Below are positions 38,701 to 42,791 of a stretch of DNA of 64,000 nucleotides, piece by piece. The notes under the pieces were generated by a model. It worked only from the letters and a program-made list of their open reading frames with translations. It had not been told where the DNA came from and did no database searches. The position numbers were made by a program, and so were the translations under genes. The stretch is taken from the NCBI GenBank assembly GCA_013407085.1, contig JACCGJ010014430.1, forward strand, positions 37,115 to 101,114, written 5' to 3'. The stretch comes from Atriophallophorus winterbourni (Eukaryota; Platyhelminthes; Trematoda; Plagiorchiida; Microphallidae). The stretch's first letter is position 1, and each line of letters begins with the position of its first letter.

Positions 38701-41700
38701 CTTCCAATCACAGGGAACGAAACTTTGGGTATGAGAGAGGCGTATGTGAGAGGCGTACACAAAGTATAAGCGCAGTTTTTAAGAATCAACGGGGTAATTT
38801 CGTCGGCTCCGGGAGATTTTCTCGTGTTGAGATTTAGCAATGTGCGGAGGACACTCTCGAAAGTAATAGTTAGTTGTTGTAAAACATTTTCGGGTGAGAT
38901 GACGGAAGTTAAGGGCACGGAGATTGATAGGCGGATCGGAAGAGGTGCTGTCGTTTTTTTCTGATTAAACTCTCGTGTTTGGGTAACCGCAAGTTGACTG
39001 TAAAGACAAAGATGATGGTATAAAGCGTGTGCGTACTAAATGCTTTACTGACGGCAATGAAAGCTGTACCATCCACGCAAGACATCAACGGAGCTGAATG
39101 CTTTCCTCCGTCGTATCTTGATCATATCGTTGGACAAATTGACAAATGCTGAAGAGCTTTCAAAAGCTGGTCTACAGAGCATGTTTACTATACTACGACA
39201 GCGCCGCCTGCGATGGCTTGGCCAAGTCTACAGATTGGAAAATGGTCATATTCCGAAAGATCTACTCTATGGTGAGTTGAAATCAGGAAGTCGACCATTG
39301 GGCAGACCGTACAAATACGTTACCATAAGATATATGAAAGCTCTTGGCATTGACACCGCAATTTAGGAAGAACCTGCTCTTGACTGCTCACATTGGAGGC
39401 ACTGTATAAAGCATTGCACAGAGAGGAGCAGATGCAGCCGGCGTGCAACTTACGCCCATCGACCGTGTTGTTCCTATCGTTGCGAATGCTGCGGGAGAGA
39501 TTGTTCCTCCCGATTCGAAATGCTGAACGAGGAGTTTTGTATTGCTCATGCTGATTGTAAGTCCAGTCTTTGCATGCCAACAAAAAACTGTCTATTATCG
39601 ACTGGGGATGTTCTTGGGAGTTACCAATAATGGCCGTATCGTTGAGAAACTGCAGGTCACGGATTAGCACGTCCCGTGCCTCGATTTGTGCCCTTAACCG
39701 GATCAGATTGAAACGATTGGCATCACTTCGCATAATACAAGAGCTCACACATTTACTCTAACTGTCCCTCACTCGAGACTAAACTGCAGACGACATTTCT
39801 TTGCCGTGCGAGTTTGTTTTACTTGGAACATTCTGCCAGATAATGTTGTGAACTCACCAAACCAGCAAACTTTCAAGAGAAGCCTTGATGCCTATTTGAC
39901 CCTAAACCCGCGCATTGAAGAAAACTATACATCTTAACACCATACACCTACATTTGTTATCCCACCAATCGGAAACAATTTCTGCTCTTGGATATTTACT
40001 TGATTTTTGAACTGCCCAGTAAGCAATCTAATCCCATTTTTGCTTGTTATATTATTCGTTGTGGTCATATTATTCTGTGGTTTTTTGTAAAGCTATATGC
40101 TTTTTAGACCATTAAAATTGAATTGAATTGAATTGAATTGTAGGTATATGTCTACTGTCCTCGTCCTAAAAGCGTGCTTCAGAAATAGGGTATAGAAAAT
40201 GACGAAAAGCGTGGGGGCAAGAACACAACCACCTTTGACGCCTCGGCAAATTTCAAAGGCTTCGGATCTTAACAAGTTAAAATGGGCTTAGTCCTTCATA
40301 CCTGAATGGGACAAAATAACGTGTTTGAACAGTCTTCGGTGTCAGCCACATTGAGATTCAGAGTAAACTCTATCAGACAAAACTCATAGCCGGATCTGTA
40401 AGACTAGCAAACATTTTGCCCACAATATTCAGAAGGAAGATTACTCTTTAATTGATGCAGTCGCCTGTACAACTCCTCCTGCTGCACTGAAGAAGCAAAT
40501 GGTGAAGAGGCCGTAATAATTCTGTTCTACATAATTTGATGAGCTTAGGTGGAATTCTGTCGTCACCAGGGGCGTTTTTATTTGCCCTATTGAGCTAATC
40601 AAGAGTAGGGGGAGTATCTAGATATTCAATAGTCGGCAACCGCTCGAAAATTTTCCGTCATCACCAGGGGCCTTTCCATTCGCTAAACAGTCGATTGCCC
40701 TATTTATATCATCAAGAGCATTGAGAGTACCTAGAAATTTAATGTTGGCAATCGCTCAACATTTTCAAGTACATACAATAAAACCGTACTCTCCCACAGT
40801 AGAGAGAAGAGAAATTCTCCCACCCATCTTTCAACCTGCTGAGTTTTGTTGTCAATCGAGTTACCAGATACAGACTTAATGGGAGCCGTTTCAAGTTTGT
40901 TCGGACCAATGGCTCTCTTCATCCCATTATACATACCGTGAAAATTTCTATTACTGAAGCTAATATCAGTCCAATAGTCATTTGCGCATCGTCTTGCAGT
41001 CTGTTGGATTTTATTTCTAGCTGAACTGAGAAGTCATAAGTTTTCATCTCTTGGCATACCTTTGAACCTCAAGAATGCTGACCGTTTCTCATTCAACACA
41101 GCAGTCATCTCAGAAGCTTTTGTTTCAAACCAGTCGCTCGTTCGAACTTTCTTCGGACCTTAAGTAGAAAGTGCGCCTCGACATACGCAGCTTTTTTAGC
41201 GATTCCCAGTTTTCTGAAACCGAATTGAGTGGAGGTTTGTTGAATTCGTCTATGATGGCTTTTGCAAAGCTAGATTAAGTTCGCACATGTGAGTGACGTC
41301 TGTCCTCGGTTTAACAGACAATTTGGTGTGGTGAAATCTCGTGTCGGGAAGCTTCAGTTTTGCACAGACCAGTGAATAATCAGTGACGCAGTTTGCGCTT
41401 TGATAAGATCTGGTGATGAGTACGCTTCTTATACTAGTGCACCTAACAAAAAAAGATCAAGCTGATGTCAATGTTCAAAACGAGGATGTTGCCAAGAGAC
41501 TTTATGCTGTGGTTTTGTTTGAAAGAAAGTGTTGCTGACACAAAGACTGAACTGTGTGCACAATTCTAAAAGGCGTTGTCTATTTTTATTGGTTTCACCT
41601 ACTCCGAACCTTCCGAGACAGTTTTACTAAAACTCGAAATCTGAACCAACTCTGTCATTCAAATCACCCAATACCACTACACAGTTTTTGTGGCAGGTTT

Positions 41701-42727
41701 TCGATGACTGTTTTGAGGTTATGATAAAAAGCGTCTTTTTAGCAGGCGTCGCAGTGAGCGTCGGTGCATAAGCGTTGACCAATGTAAAGGTACCAGTAAT
41801 GCACTTCAGATTTAGAGTTCAAATCCGTTCGTTCCGCTGCTGCTCGGGTCTGCTAATTTTAGTATTCTGTTTTGCACGGCAAACCCAACTCCATGCAGTC
41901 GAGGCTCATCAGAACCACTTCCTTTCCAAAAAATTGTAATCTCTTTCTGTTAGCATTACAGTGTCTTGTATTCGCGTCTTTTCGCAGGACAGCGACGTCA
42001 AGCTTCAGCCAGTTTATTGCATTTAATCAGTGATATCTGGTGATCGGAATCCTAATAGGTACCATCGAATAATAGATCTTCTAACAAACCATGCGCTAGG
42101 ATGTTCATCTCAACTTTTCTCTCATGATCCATTGCCCAAATTCTCACTGAAGCATACTTCTGAGAACGAGTTGTCAAAAATTCAATATTTTCTAATAGGT
42201 TTTTGAGATTACTGGACATTTAATAATTATATCCATTGGCATCGAAGCTGTTATTCAAGAAATTCCATCGTTTTTCTTGCAGAATTTTTAAACACCTAAT
42301 CGAAACCATGCATATATTAGTTGAGAATTCTCAAGAAATAATACAGCTTTCATAATATAGTTCGCAAGACACAACCGAAGCTTTAATCAATTTATCAGTC
42401 TGTTAGCGCATACTCCAATTAAAACACTTGTAAAATATATACTACATCAACTATCAATGAATCTTTTTTAGCATTGCAAGATATGAAAGTGAAAATATGA
42501 TGGACATCAAGAATTTGTCTCTGATGTGGTCAACGGTATTGTTTTCCACTCCCACGGACACTGATGGAGACGATTACTCTGAGAAAACGAGTATTCAATC
42601 GGAGTATTTCAGACTGGAACAGGAAAAGAAAACTGCATTTGAACTGGCTGCGCTTCTGCAAATGATTGTCGACATGACACAAAAAGAACAGCGTAAAAGC
42701 ATACAAATTATAAGAATTGACCAGTGA
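4535..42727 (+). CDS. BCR/ABR-like RhoGEF-RhoGAP protein, 3' sixteen exons of a partial gene
   Basis: Sixteen exons with GT-AG borders join in frame for 652 codons before a stop codon at 42725-42727. The order is end of the DH domain (about 1-50), PH domain with an internal charged insert (52-260), a linker (261-275), C2 domain (275-405) and RhoGAP (440-600). The clearest family matches to vertebrate BCR/ABR are VVELVN..RKLRYLLLF in PH, ETDSFGKF and NPKWNE in C2, and ACTDEIERRG with GLYRICGS in RhoGAP. By analogy it would couple Rho-family GTP loading (DH-PH) to Rac inactivation (RhoGAP) at membranes. The 5' exons with most of the DH domain are outside the window, so the start is unknown. Introns reach about 6.4 kb and are full of transposons. 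BCR versus ABR cannot be separated, and flatworms may have a single ancestor of both. Whether the DH part is active cannot be judged. Confidence 0.88.
4855..5830 (+). mobile_element. RTE-clade LINE fragment (RT C-terminal part and 3' end)
   Basis: Lies in the intron after the first traced exon. Read with frameshifts it gives a thumb-like block (FIYLGLTIADN), LLYGSESWTT, RRRWFGHVYRMEN and GRPRLRYKYV, typical of the C-terminus of RTE-type LINEs. The same family is present at 36600-39535, 39536-42200, 9955-10260 and 62490-62580. It is truncated 5' of the catalytic motifs, with many stops, and is inactive. Confidence 0.75.
5831..7569. other. Intron, nothing recognised
   Basis: AT-rich intronic sequence. 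Short open frames around 6093-6365 and 6552-6800 have no recognisable motif or splice context and are probably random. Confidence 0.5.
7570..7770 (+). mobile_element. CR1-type LINE 3' fragment
   Basis: Contains FWNSLPPEIVSQ followed by a decayed C-terminal block, with IPHS upstream in another frame. This is the same C-terminal signature (IPHS...FYSVRVCFLWNSLP) seen intact at 45720-45860. Only the 3' end is present. Confidence 0.6.
8338..8477 (+). CDS. BCR-like exon: start of PH domain
   Basis: Acceptor aaaatag, donor cacag/gtgggc. Phase 0 in, two bases out. It encodes SMVVELVNTQTNERKLRYL then LLFNEVLVCAKI, aligning with BCR SFMVELVEGARKLRHVFLFTD. These are the first PH beta strands. Confidence 0.85.
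9034..9510 (-). mobile_element. Diverged member of the (TTC)n-tailed retroposon family
   Basis: The segment 9044-9122 (gaacttggttttttcccg, then cgaatgttc, then tttaaaaaatgacg) resembles the 3' end block at 3665-3735. 9280-9400 resembles 3800-3900. The purine tail is eroded. Confidence 0.35.
9511..9954. other. Intron, nothing recognised
   Basis: AT-rich, no motif or repeat recognised. Confidence 0.5.
9955..10260 (-). mobile_element. RTE-clade LINE 3' end fragment, reverse orientation
   Basis: On the minus strand it reads LSELDCLVIRKAVEHETHAI then YIHGRHRPKDAN. This matches the end of the RTE family at 5680-5790 (SELECLVIRK...IHG.HR). Only the extreme 3' end is present. Confidence 0.55.
10484..10620 (+). 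CDS. BCR-like exon: middle of PH domain
   Basis: Acceptor ctacttag, donor ttg/gtgagc. One base completes the Arg codon begun in the previous exon, and one base is left over. It encodes IRIEVKWMVPLDQIRRLT, corresponding to BCR YDCKWYIPLTDLSF. Compared with BCR, the following acidic loop is shorter. Confidence 0.8.
10621..12024. other. Intron, nothing recognised
   Basis: Open frames at 10822-11034 (+) and 11398-11655 (-) have no recognised domain. An (AT)n run occurs at 11963-11994. Confidence 0.45.
11963..11994. repeat. (AT)n microsatellite
   Basis: Simple dinucleotide run just before the tandem repeat array. Confidence 0.95.
12025..15215 (+). repeat. Tandem array of about 14 diverged hammerhead-bearing units of about 228 bp
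   Basis: Recurring blocks are gagctcatgtgattgaacag, ttggtcgtaccaaccttaac, agtggcatacaagcgcaac, tttcaagcgcatgcggatc, ctgatgagtgcaaacagcac, gaaaccggtcgtggg and atggaaatgcatgcaaat. The ctgatgagtgc anchors (or their decayed forms) lie near 12188, 12405, 12630, 12842, 13064, 13299, 13540, 13762, 13994, 14217, 14452, 14690, 14922 and 15153, giving a mean spacing of about 228 bp. The anchor is a hammerhead ribozyme motif. In almost every unit one or more invariant core positions are changed, so the array looks old. It sits in sense orientation within the intron between the traced exons at 10620 and 15416. It has no protein-coding capacity. Confidence 0.9.
13058..13099 (+). ncRNA. Hammerhead ribozyme copy with intact core but weak stems
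   Basis: CTGATGA at 13064-13070, putative stem II TTGC/GCGC around loop AAGCT, GAAA at 13084-13087, then CCGGTC with expected cleavage after 13093. All core positions are present. However, the pair next to the core in stem II is T-C instead of G-C, and stem I has only about three pairs. It is probably inactive or poor. It is the best-preserved sense copy I found in the array. Confidence 0.45.
15416..15483 (+). CDS. BCR-like exon: charged insert of PH domain
   Basis: Acceptor ttaacag, donor cgg/gtgagc, phase 1 to 0. It encodes DIEAQENEVENLKEQIKRMH, matching the helical insert DEELDALKIKISQIKSDI of the BCR PH domain. Only 68 bp. Confidence 0.75.
15484..16099. other. Intron, nothing recognised
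   Basis: Open frames at 15448-15645 and 15726-15965 on the minus strand have no known motif. Confidence 0.45.
16100..16141 (+). CDS. BCR-like micro-exon: end of PH insert
   Basis: A 42-bp exon, 14 codons (GNRENEENPKLIKR), bounded by ttttag and gtaagt, phase 0 on both sides. It matches the position of BCR NKGSKATERLKKKL by charge and spacing. It is supported mainly by frame continuity and strong splice sites. Confidence 0.6.
16142..16905. other. Intron with (TA)n tract
   Basis: AT-rich intron. A long (TA)n run at 16826-16865 ends about 40 bp before the next exon. Nothing else is recognised. Confidence 0.5.
16826..16865. repeat. (TA)n microsatellite
   Basis: About 20 dinucleotide units, close to the acceptor of the following exon. 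Confidence 0.95.
16906..17145 (+). CDS. BCR-like exon: C-terminal half of PH domain
   Basis: Acceptor attag, donor agt/gtaagt, 80 codons, phase 0. It encodes VNGKRHDILLVTERERSRWL then WEIEKAK, aligning with BCR NGKSYTFLISSDYERAEW...IREQQK, including the conserved Trp of the last PH helix. The following 40 residues are basic and replace BCR SFSLTSVELQML. Confidence 0.88.
17537..18140 (+). repeat. Diverged hammerhead-family repeat copies
   Basis: About two and a half decayed units. Recognisable blocks are gaaaacagctataaacc (17560), agcatgcagc, gattaaacagtttggacg, aacagttgcttataagg, gtgacggcaaatagcac and tcctactgtccctacc (18041-18060). A (TA)n run is inserted at 17689-17725. The hammerhead core is destroyed in each. 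Confidence 0.65.
17689..17725. repeat. (TA)n microsatellite
   Basis: Simple dinucleotide run inside a decayed repeat unit. Confidence 0.95.
18407..18446 (+). CDS. BCR-like micro-exon between PH and C2
   Basis: A 40-bp exon between ttctag and gtaagt, phase 0 to 1, encoding IIQLNKRGLAATH. It corresponds to the BCR linker LQTVHSIPLTINKED. The phase exactly fits the exons on both sides. Confidence 0.6.
18653..19400 (-). mobile_element. Retroposon fragment with (TTC)n tail
   Basis: Begins with agaagaagaaaaagaagaag (reverse complement of a TTC tail). The minus strand includes TSLHRMPFIQFAL near 18880 and a block with SRTLFIINSIFHSIEKY near 19250. The block at 18780-18890 is closely similar to 27710-27830. 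Likely the 3' end of a decayed non-LTR element. Confidence 0.45.
19401..20288. other. Intron, nothing recognised
   Basis: AT-rich, no clear exon or repeat. Confidence 0.45.
20500..20864 (-). mobile_element. Short RTE-type retroposon with perfect 13-bp target duplication
   Basis: Flanked by tatatgaaacata at 20487-20499 and 20865-20877. The minus strand begins actccgccaaaggcgg, continues with ggaggagggttgggctt, and then reads GHVCRMDPSSHTKVAMHW, GKRKRGRLKETWRR and DRNHWREVVFASC, the C-terminus of RTE-like ORFs. It ends in (ATGA)n. The 5' block looks like a LINE 5' end joined to a 3' end, so this may be an internally deleted, non-autonomous copy rather than a simple 5' truncation. It is nested inside the piggyBac element and therefore younger. 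Confidence 0.75.
20985..22460 (-). pseudogene. piggyBac transposase pseudogene
   Basis: The minus strand shows the DDD-type transposase in order: MSRDRFEAIKSS, then after a frameshift QNLCVDEQMVPFKGRSRL (first catalytic Asp), FFDNWFTSVPLLQYL (second Asp), VRWYDNKVV (third Asp), and a C-terminal cysteine-rich zinc domain with CALCREKRYRCRF and CAECKVHLCLNMH. The stop is at 20985-20987. There is an in-frame stop after LPNKPE (near 21983) and at least two frameshifts, near 22200 and 21265. Catalytic residues are retained, but the gene is broken. The largest uninterrupted piece is 226 codons at 21263-21943. Confidence 0.85.
22993..23067 (+). CDS. BCR-like exon: first strands of C2 domain
   Basis: Acceptor ttcacag, donor gata/gtgagt, phase 1 to 1. 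It encodes DAKLYGVTGILRTTIHGIEK, aligning with BCR ESPGLYGFLNVIVHSATGFK. Confidence 0.82.
23551..23960 (-). mobile_element. Retroposon fragment with (TTC)n tail
   Basis: Starts aaagaagaaaaagaagaag, then a reverse-complemented poly(A) signal and cgtttaaacgaattttcag, matching 3660-3700. The body to about 23950 has no preserved RT motif. Confidence 0.45.
24003..24100 (+). CDS. BCR-like exon: C2 domain core
   Basis: Acceptor ttttacag, phase 1 to 0. It encodes HVWIETDSFGKFEDLARTRV then NQRNPKWNE, matching BCR [20 protein letters not shown]...EPNWNE. The donor gag/gttggc is weak, but it is the only one that keeps alignment with the next exon. Confidence 0.88.
24328..24341. repeat. Left 14-bp target-site duplication of repeat insertion
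   Basis: aaaaggatattaca here is identical to 24673-24686. It flanks the hammerhead-repeat insertion. Confidence 0.75.
24342..24672 (-). mobile_element. Retrozyme-like insertion of the hammerhead repeat, with internal inversion
   Basis: Between two identical 14-bp direct repeats lie 331 bp made wholly of the 228-bp family. 24342-24547 is in minus orientation and includes the complete hammerhead. 24548-24672 is in plus orientation. The two parts share an inverted repeat: 24485-24547 pairs with 24610-24672 at 59 of 63 positions. The total is about 1.45 units, as expected if a circular or oligomeric RNA was copied. Target duplications plus head-to-head inversion are typical of target-primed reverse transcription with twin priming. 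It has no coding capacity, so it must use LINE enzymes in trans. Confidence 0.75.
24379..24420 (-). ncRNA. Complete type I hammerhead ribozyme
   Basis: Read from 24420 down: stem I CCCTAC, core CTGATGA, stem II GTGC with loop AAACA and GCAC, core GAAA, stem III CC/GG next to the A15.1-U16.1 pair, cleavage triplet GTC, then stem I GTGGGG. Stem I has six pairs (one G-U), stem II four Watson-Crick pairs. Cleavage is expected between 24385 and 24384. Stem III is ACC/GGT with no loop, so efficient folding would need a dimeric arrangement, as in other satellite and retrozyme hammerheads. Every invariant core position is present. The motif class is established from the Schistosoma Sm-alpha family; activity here is not shown. 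Confidence 0.88.
24673..24686. repeat. Right 14-bp target-site duplication of repeat insertion
   Basis: Identical to 24328-24341. Confidence 0.75.
24695..24870 (-). repeat. Decayed hammerhead-repeat copy, minus strand
   Basis: The reverse complement contains ctacctgacaagtcc, aaacagtccgaagccggtc and attgcatgcatttgc. The core is altered (CTGACAA, GAAG), so it should not cleave. Confidence 0.6.
24885..25065 (+). repeat. Decayed hammerhead-repeat copy, plus strand
   Basis: Contains gaaacagatttgtcgtgccag, catctggatcttgatcatac, tgagtgtgaaaacaac and gtggtcgtggatgtg. The CTGATGA core has become CCAATGA. With the two preceding copies it makes an alternating-orientation cluster. Confidence 0.55.
25182..25268 (+). 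CDS. BCR-like exon: C2 domain strand block
   Basis: Acceptor tctacag, donor cat/gtgagt, 29 codons, phase 0. IFELRVDGASTICFTIYRH aligns with BCR EFEIELEGSQTLRILCYEK. Confidence 0.82.
25310..25560 (+). repeat. Hammerhead-repeat copy, near-intact core lacking the cleavage triplet
   Basis: 25376-25410 reads cctac, CTGATGA, GTGC, loop AAACG, GCAC, GAAA, then CCGTGTGCG. The GTC cleavage triplet has been deleted, so it cannot cleave. Downstream are the normal gcaaatgagcattttg, gattgaacaagttgatc and cagtagcatacaaacgc blocks. It starts about 40 bp after an exon. Confidence 0.7.
25795..25900 (+). repeat. Diverged hammerhead-repeat relative (second subfamily)
   Basis: tctgatgacgacaaacagccagaaacaggtagtgg retains CTGATGA and GAAA, but stem II no longer pairs. 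The tail gggatgggtatgtgaatgac resembles those of the copies at 4113 and 57725. Confidence 0.5.
25901..26654. other. Intron; possible LINE 3' fragment around 26090-26310
   Basis: The minus strand at 26250-26150 reads FGMPFL after SPSL, and the segment 26170-26260 resembles 29395-29480. This may be a decayed CR1-like 3' end. The rest holds nothing recognised. Confidence 0.3.
26655..26990 (+). repeat. Decayed hammerhead-repeat copy with LINE-tail-like insert
   Basis: Contains cagattttggtgcacaccg, catttttcaactgtttcaag, gatcgtactgtctctatg, cgaaaccgttcg and atggaaatgcgtgcaaat. Between the stem I and GAAA blocks there is a short ttcaagattcaagattcaag run similar to the 3' tail of CR1 copies. The core is destroyed. 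Confidence 0.5.
27038..27109 (+). CDS. BCR-like exon: C2 loop region
   Basis: A 72-bp exon between tttatag and gtaggc, phase 0. It encodes SNESTNGEKKTARIKTFEKD, a polar loop in the place of BCR KMTKEDGESTDRLMGKG. Conservation is low; support comes from splice sites and frame. Confidence 0.6.
27590..28000 (-). mobile_element. Retroposon fragment with (TTC)n-like tail
   Basis: Begins with a purine tract (agaagaagaggag). The body matches 18700-18890 (cgatcaaaatgtgcacatcatattgacg, ggctctgtgatatgaag). The minus strand near 27870-27780 reads SRTSSYHRAFIPFASM, like TSLHRMPFIQFAL in the 18.7-kb copy. Confidence 0.5.
28001..28457. other. Intron, nothing recognised
   Basis: No repeat or exon recognised. 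Confidence 0.45.
28458..28567 (+). CDS. BCR-like exon: end of C2 and linker to RhoGAP
   Basis: Acceptor gtacag, donor aa/gtatgt, phase 0 to 2. It encodes IEFSFTMCRRE, matching BCR IEVKLSVKFNSRE, followed by a basic linker RPGRIFKLSLDELIK. Confidence 0.72.
29055..29280 (+). repeat. Single hammerhead-repeat unit
   Basis: Full-length unit from attgaacaggttagtc to gtgacggaaatgtatgc. The hammerhead reads CTGATGA, GTGC, AAACA, TCAC, then TAAA instead of GAAA, so one core base is lost. It is preceded by an (ACT)n run at 29025-29050. Confidence 0.7.
29700..33230 (-). mobile_element. Long decayed jockey/CR1-like LINE with zinc-finger ORF1
   Basis: Read on the minus strand from high to low coordinates. 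At about 33110-33030 is KCTFCSKSLTTKARIVACHLC, a C4 zinc-finger start resembling the PHD-like finger of some CR1 ORF1 proteins. At 31340-31260 is PSLLDLVFTSDATAVNGIDY, the end of an AP-like endonuclease. At about 30310-30260 is LDISEDFDRDKQYRL, RT motif A. At 30100-30050 is LRPVSFLAYIKNLTDTV, RT motif B context. Stops and frameshifts are frequent. The order ORF1, endonuclease, RT is preserved over about 3.5 kb, so this is a near full-length old copy. Confidence 0.6.
33685..33884 (+). CDS. BCR-like exon: RhoGAP start with arginine finger
   Basis: Acceptor attcag, donor caag/gtacaa, phase 2 to 1. It encodes WVPKFVVACTDEIERRGLRE then IGLYRICGSLNEIENLK, matching BCR VPYIVRQCVEEIERRGMEE..GIYRVSG. 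The Arg in LYRICG (about residue 470 of the traced product) is the catalytic arginine finger. Confidence 0.93.
33885..34299. other. Intron, nothing recognised
   Basis: AT-rich intron. Confidence 0.5.
34300..34830. other. GC-richer intronic block, possible transposon fragment
   Basis: This block (gtgtagcgggtggggggtaa to ttgaccgatattgac) is clearly more GC-rich than its surroundings and has an 86-codon open frame (34344-34604) with no recognised motif. It could be an LTR or retroposon fragment; I cannot assign it. Confidence 0.25.
34831..35486. other. Intron, nothing recognised
   Basis: AT-rich intron. Confidence 0.5.
35487..35621 (+). CDS. BCR-like exon: RhoGAP middle
   Basis: Acceptor ttccag, donor gctg/gttagt, phase 1 to 1. 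It encodes NADIHDITSLLKQFFADLKE then SLIPKDYTAELL, matching BCR [25 protein letters not shown]. The conserved Lys of LK is kept, but the family R-E-L-P-x-P is A-D-L-K-E-S here, an unusual divergence. Confidence 0.82.
35931..36036 (+). CDS. BCR-like exon: RhoGAP helix
   Basis: Acceptor tttcttag, donor ccac/gtgagt, phase 1 to 2. VQKILDKLPKVNHKTFEHLM matches BCR LLLSLPEANLLTFLFLLDHL. Confidence 0.82.
36037..36595. other. Intron, nothing recognised
   Basis: A 107-codon open frame at 36257-36580 is hydrophobic and AT-driven, with no motif. Probably random. Confidence 0.4.
36596..37228 (+). mobile_element. RTE-clade LINE copy A, first part
   Basis: Reads YAIFIDLTKSFDYDSRKGL (RT motif A region), FEIHQGVKQGCVLAPRLFGI (motif B), LLFSDDAAINEYSQEHL (motif C, DD retained) and FSLACKDFGLTIKMSKTEVL, HHFTYLG. 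It has frameshifts and an in-frame stop. It breaks off at 37228, where a CR1-type element is inserted, and resumes at 38914. Confidence 0.82.
37229..38913 (-). mobile_element. CR1-type LINE, 5'-truncated, inserted in RTE copy A
   Basis: Minus strand, from 38913: the N-terminal part of RT (NTRKSPGADEITPLILKNC, ITPIHKGGNRSEVSNYRSVT), motif A YLDMSKAFDRVNHSLLLQKM, motif B SGVPQGSVLGPLLFLMYVND, motif C LLFADDVKLW, then KEKDLGVW, the C-terminal half and a 3' tail of (TTGAA)n-type repeats (reverse complement of tcaattcaattcaattcag at 37230-37248). The largest open frame has 305 codons (37643-38560). There is a frameshift near 38450-38540. The element lacks the endonuclease. All RT catalytic aspartates are present. 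Confidence 0.88.
38914..39535 (+). mobile_element. RTE-clade LINE copy A, second part
   Basis: Resumes with GTEIDRRIGRGAVV and continues with AGLQSMFTILRQRRLRWLGQ, VYRLENGHIPKDLLYGELKS and GRP..YKYV, the RTE C-terminus. It aligns with 5025-5700 of the solo fragment, so the CR1 element split one original copy. Confidence 0.82.
39536..39740 (-). mobile_element. RTE-clade LINE copy B, 3' part of inverted copy
   Basis: The minus strand reads CIMRSDANRFNLIRLRAQIE then EHPQSIIDSFLLACKDW, equivalent to the motif C region of copy A but in opposite orientation. It abuts copy A tail to tail and is separated from the rest of copy B by a plus-strand CR1 end. Confidence 0.72.
39741..40140 (+). mobile_element. 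CR1-type LINE 3' end inserted in RTE copy B
   Basis: Plus strand: LTVPHSRLNCRRHFF, VRVCFTWNILPDNVVNSPNQ, then a 3' UTR with gctttttagaccattaaaattg and a tail of four aattg units. It is a heavily 5'-truncated copy of the same family as 37229-38913, in the opposite orientation. Confidence 0.8.
40141..42200 (-). mobile_element. RTE-clade LINE copy B, endonuclease and RT
   Basis: Minus strand from high to low: TFTLVNAYAPT and VVLGDLNDRVG (AP-like endonuclease motifs, near 41800-41670), then a degenerate linker, APGDDRIPPKLIKL (RT N-terminal motif near 40560), SLLNIVGKMFASL and FEICRGVKGGCVLAPTLF (motif B, near 40240). Many stops and shifts. Together with 39536-39740 it was nearly full length. 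Confidence 0.75.
42472..42727 (+). CDS. BCR-like terminal exon: end of RhoGAP and C-terminus
   Basis: Acceptor tttttag, starts two bases into a codon, ends at TGA 42725-42727. ENMMDIKNLSLMWSTVLFST matches BCR [20 protein letters not shown]: the Asn that contacts the GTPase is kept, while FGP is replaced by W-S-T. It then has a serine-, glutamate- and lysine-rich helix with EQEKKTAFELAALLQMIVDM and a basic end. It has no PDZ-binding tail like BCR (STEV). Confidence 0.85.
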
Positions 42728-42785
42728 ATTTGTTAACGTTAAGTTCAACTGACTTTGATGAATATTTTGAACATTGTACGTAAAT

Positions 42786-42791
42786 ATTAAA
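42786..42791 (+). promoter_or_regulatory. Candidate poly(A) signal of BCR-like gene
   Basis: ATTAAA lies 59 bases after the stop codon. It is a common variant signal but occurs often by chance in AT-rich DNA. Confidence 0.25.
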
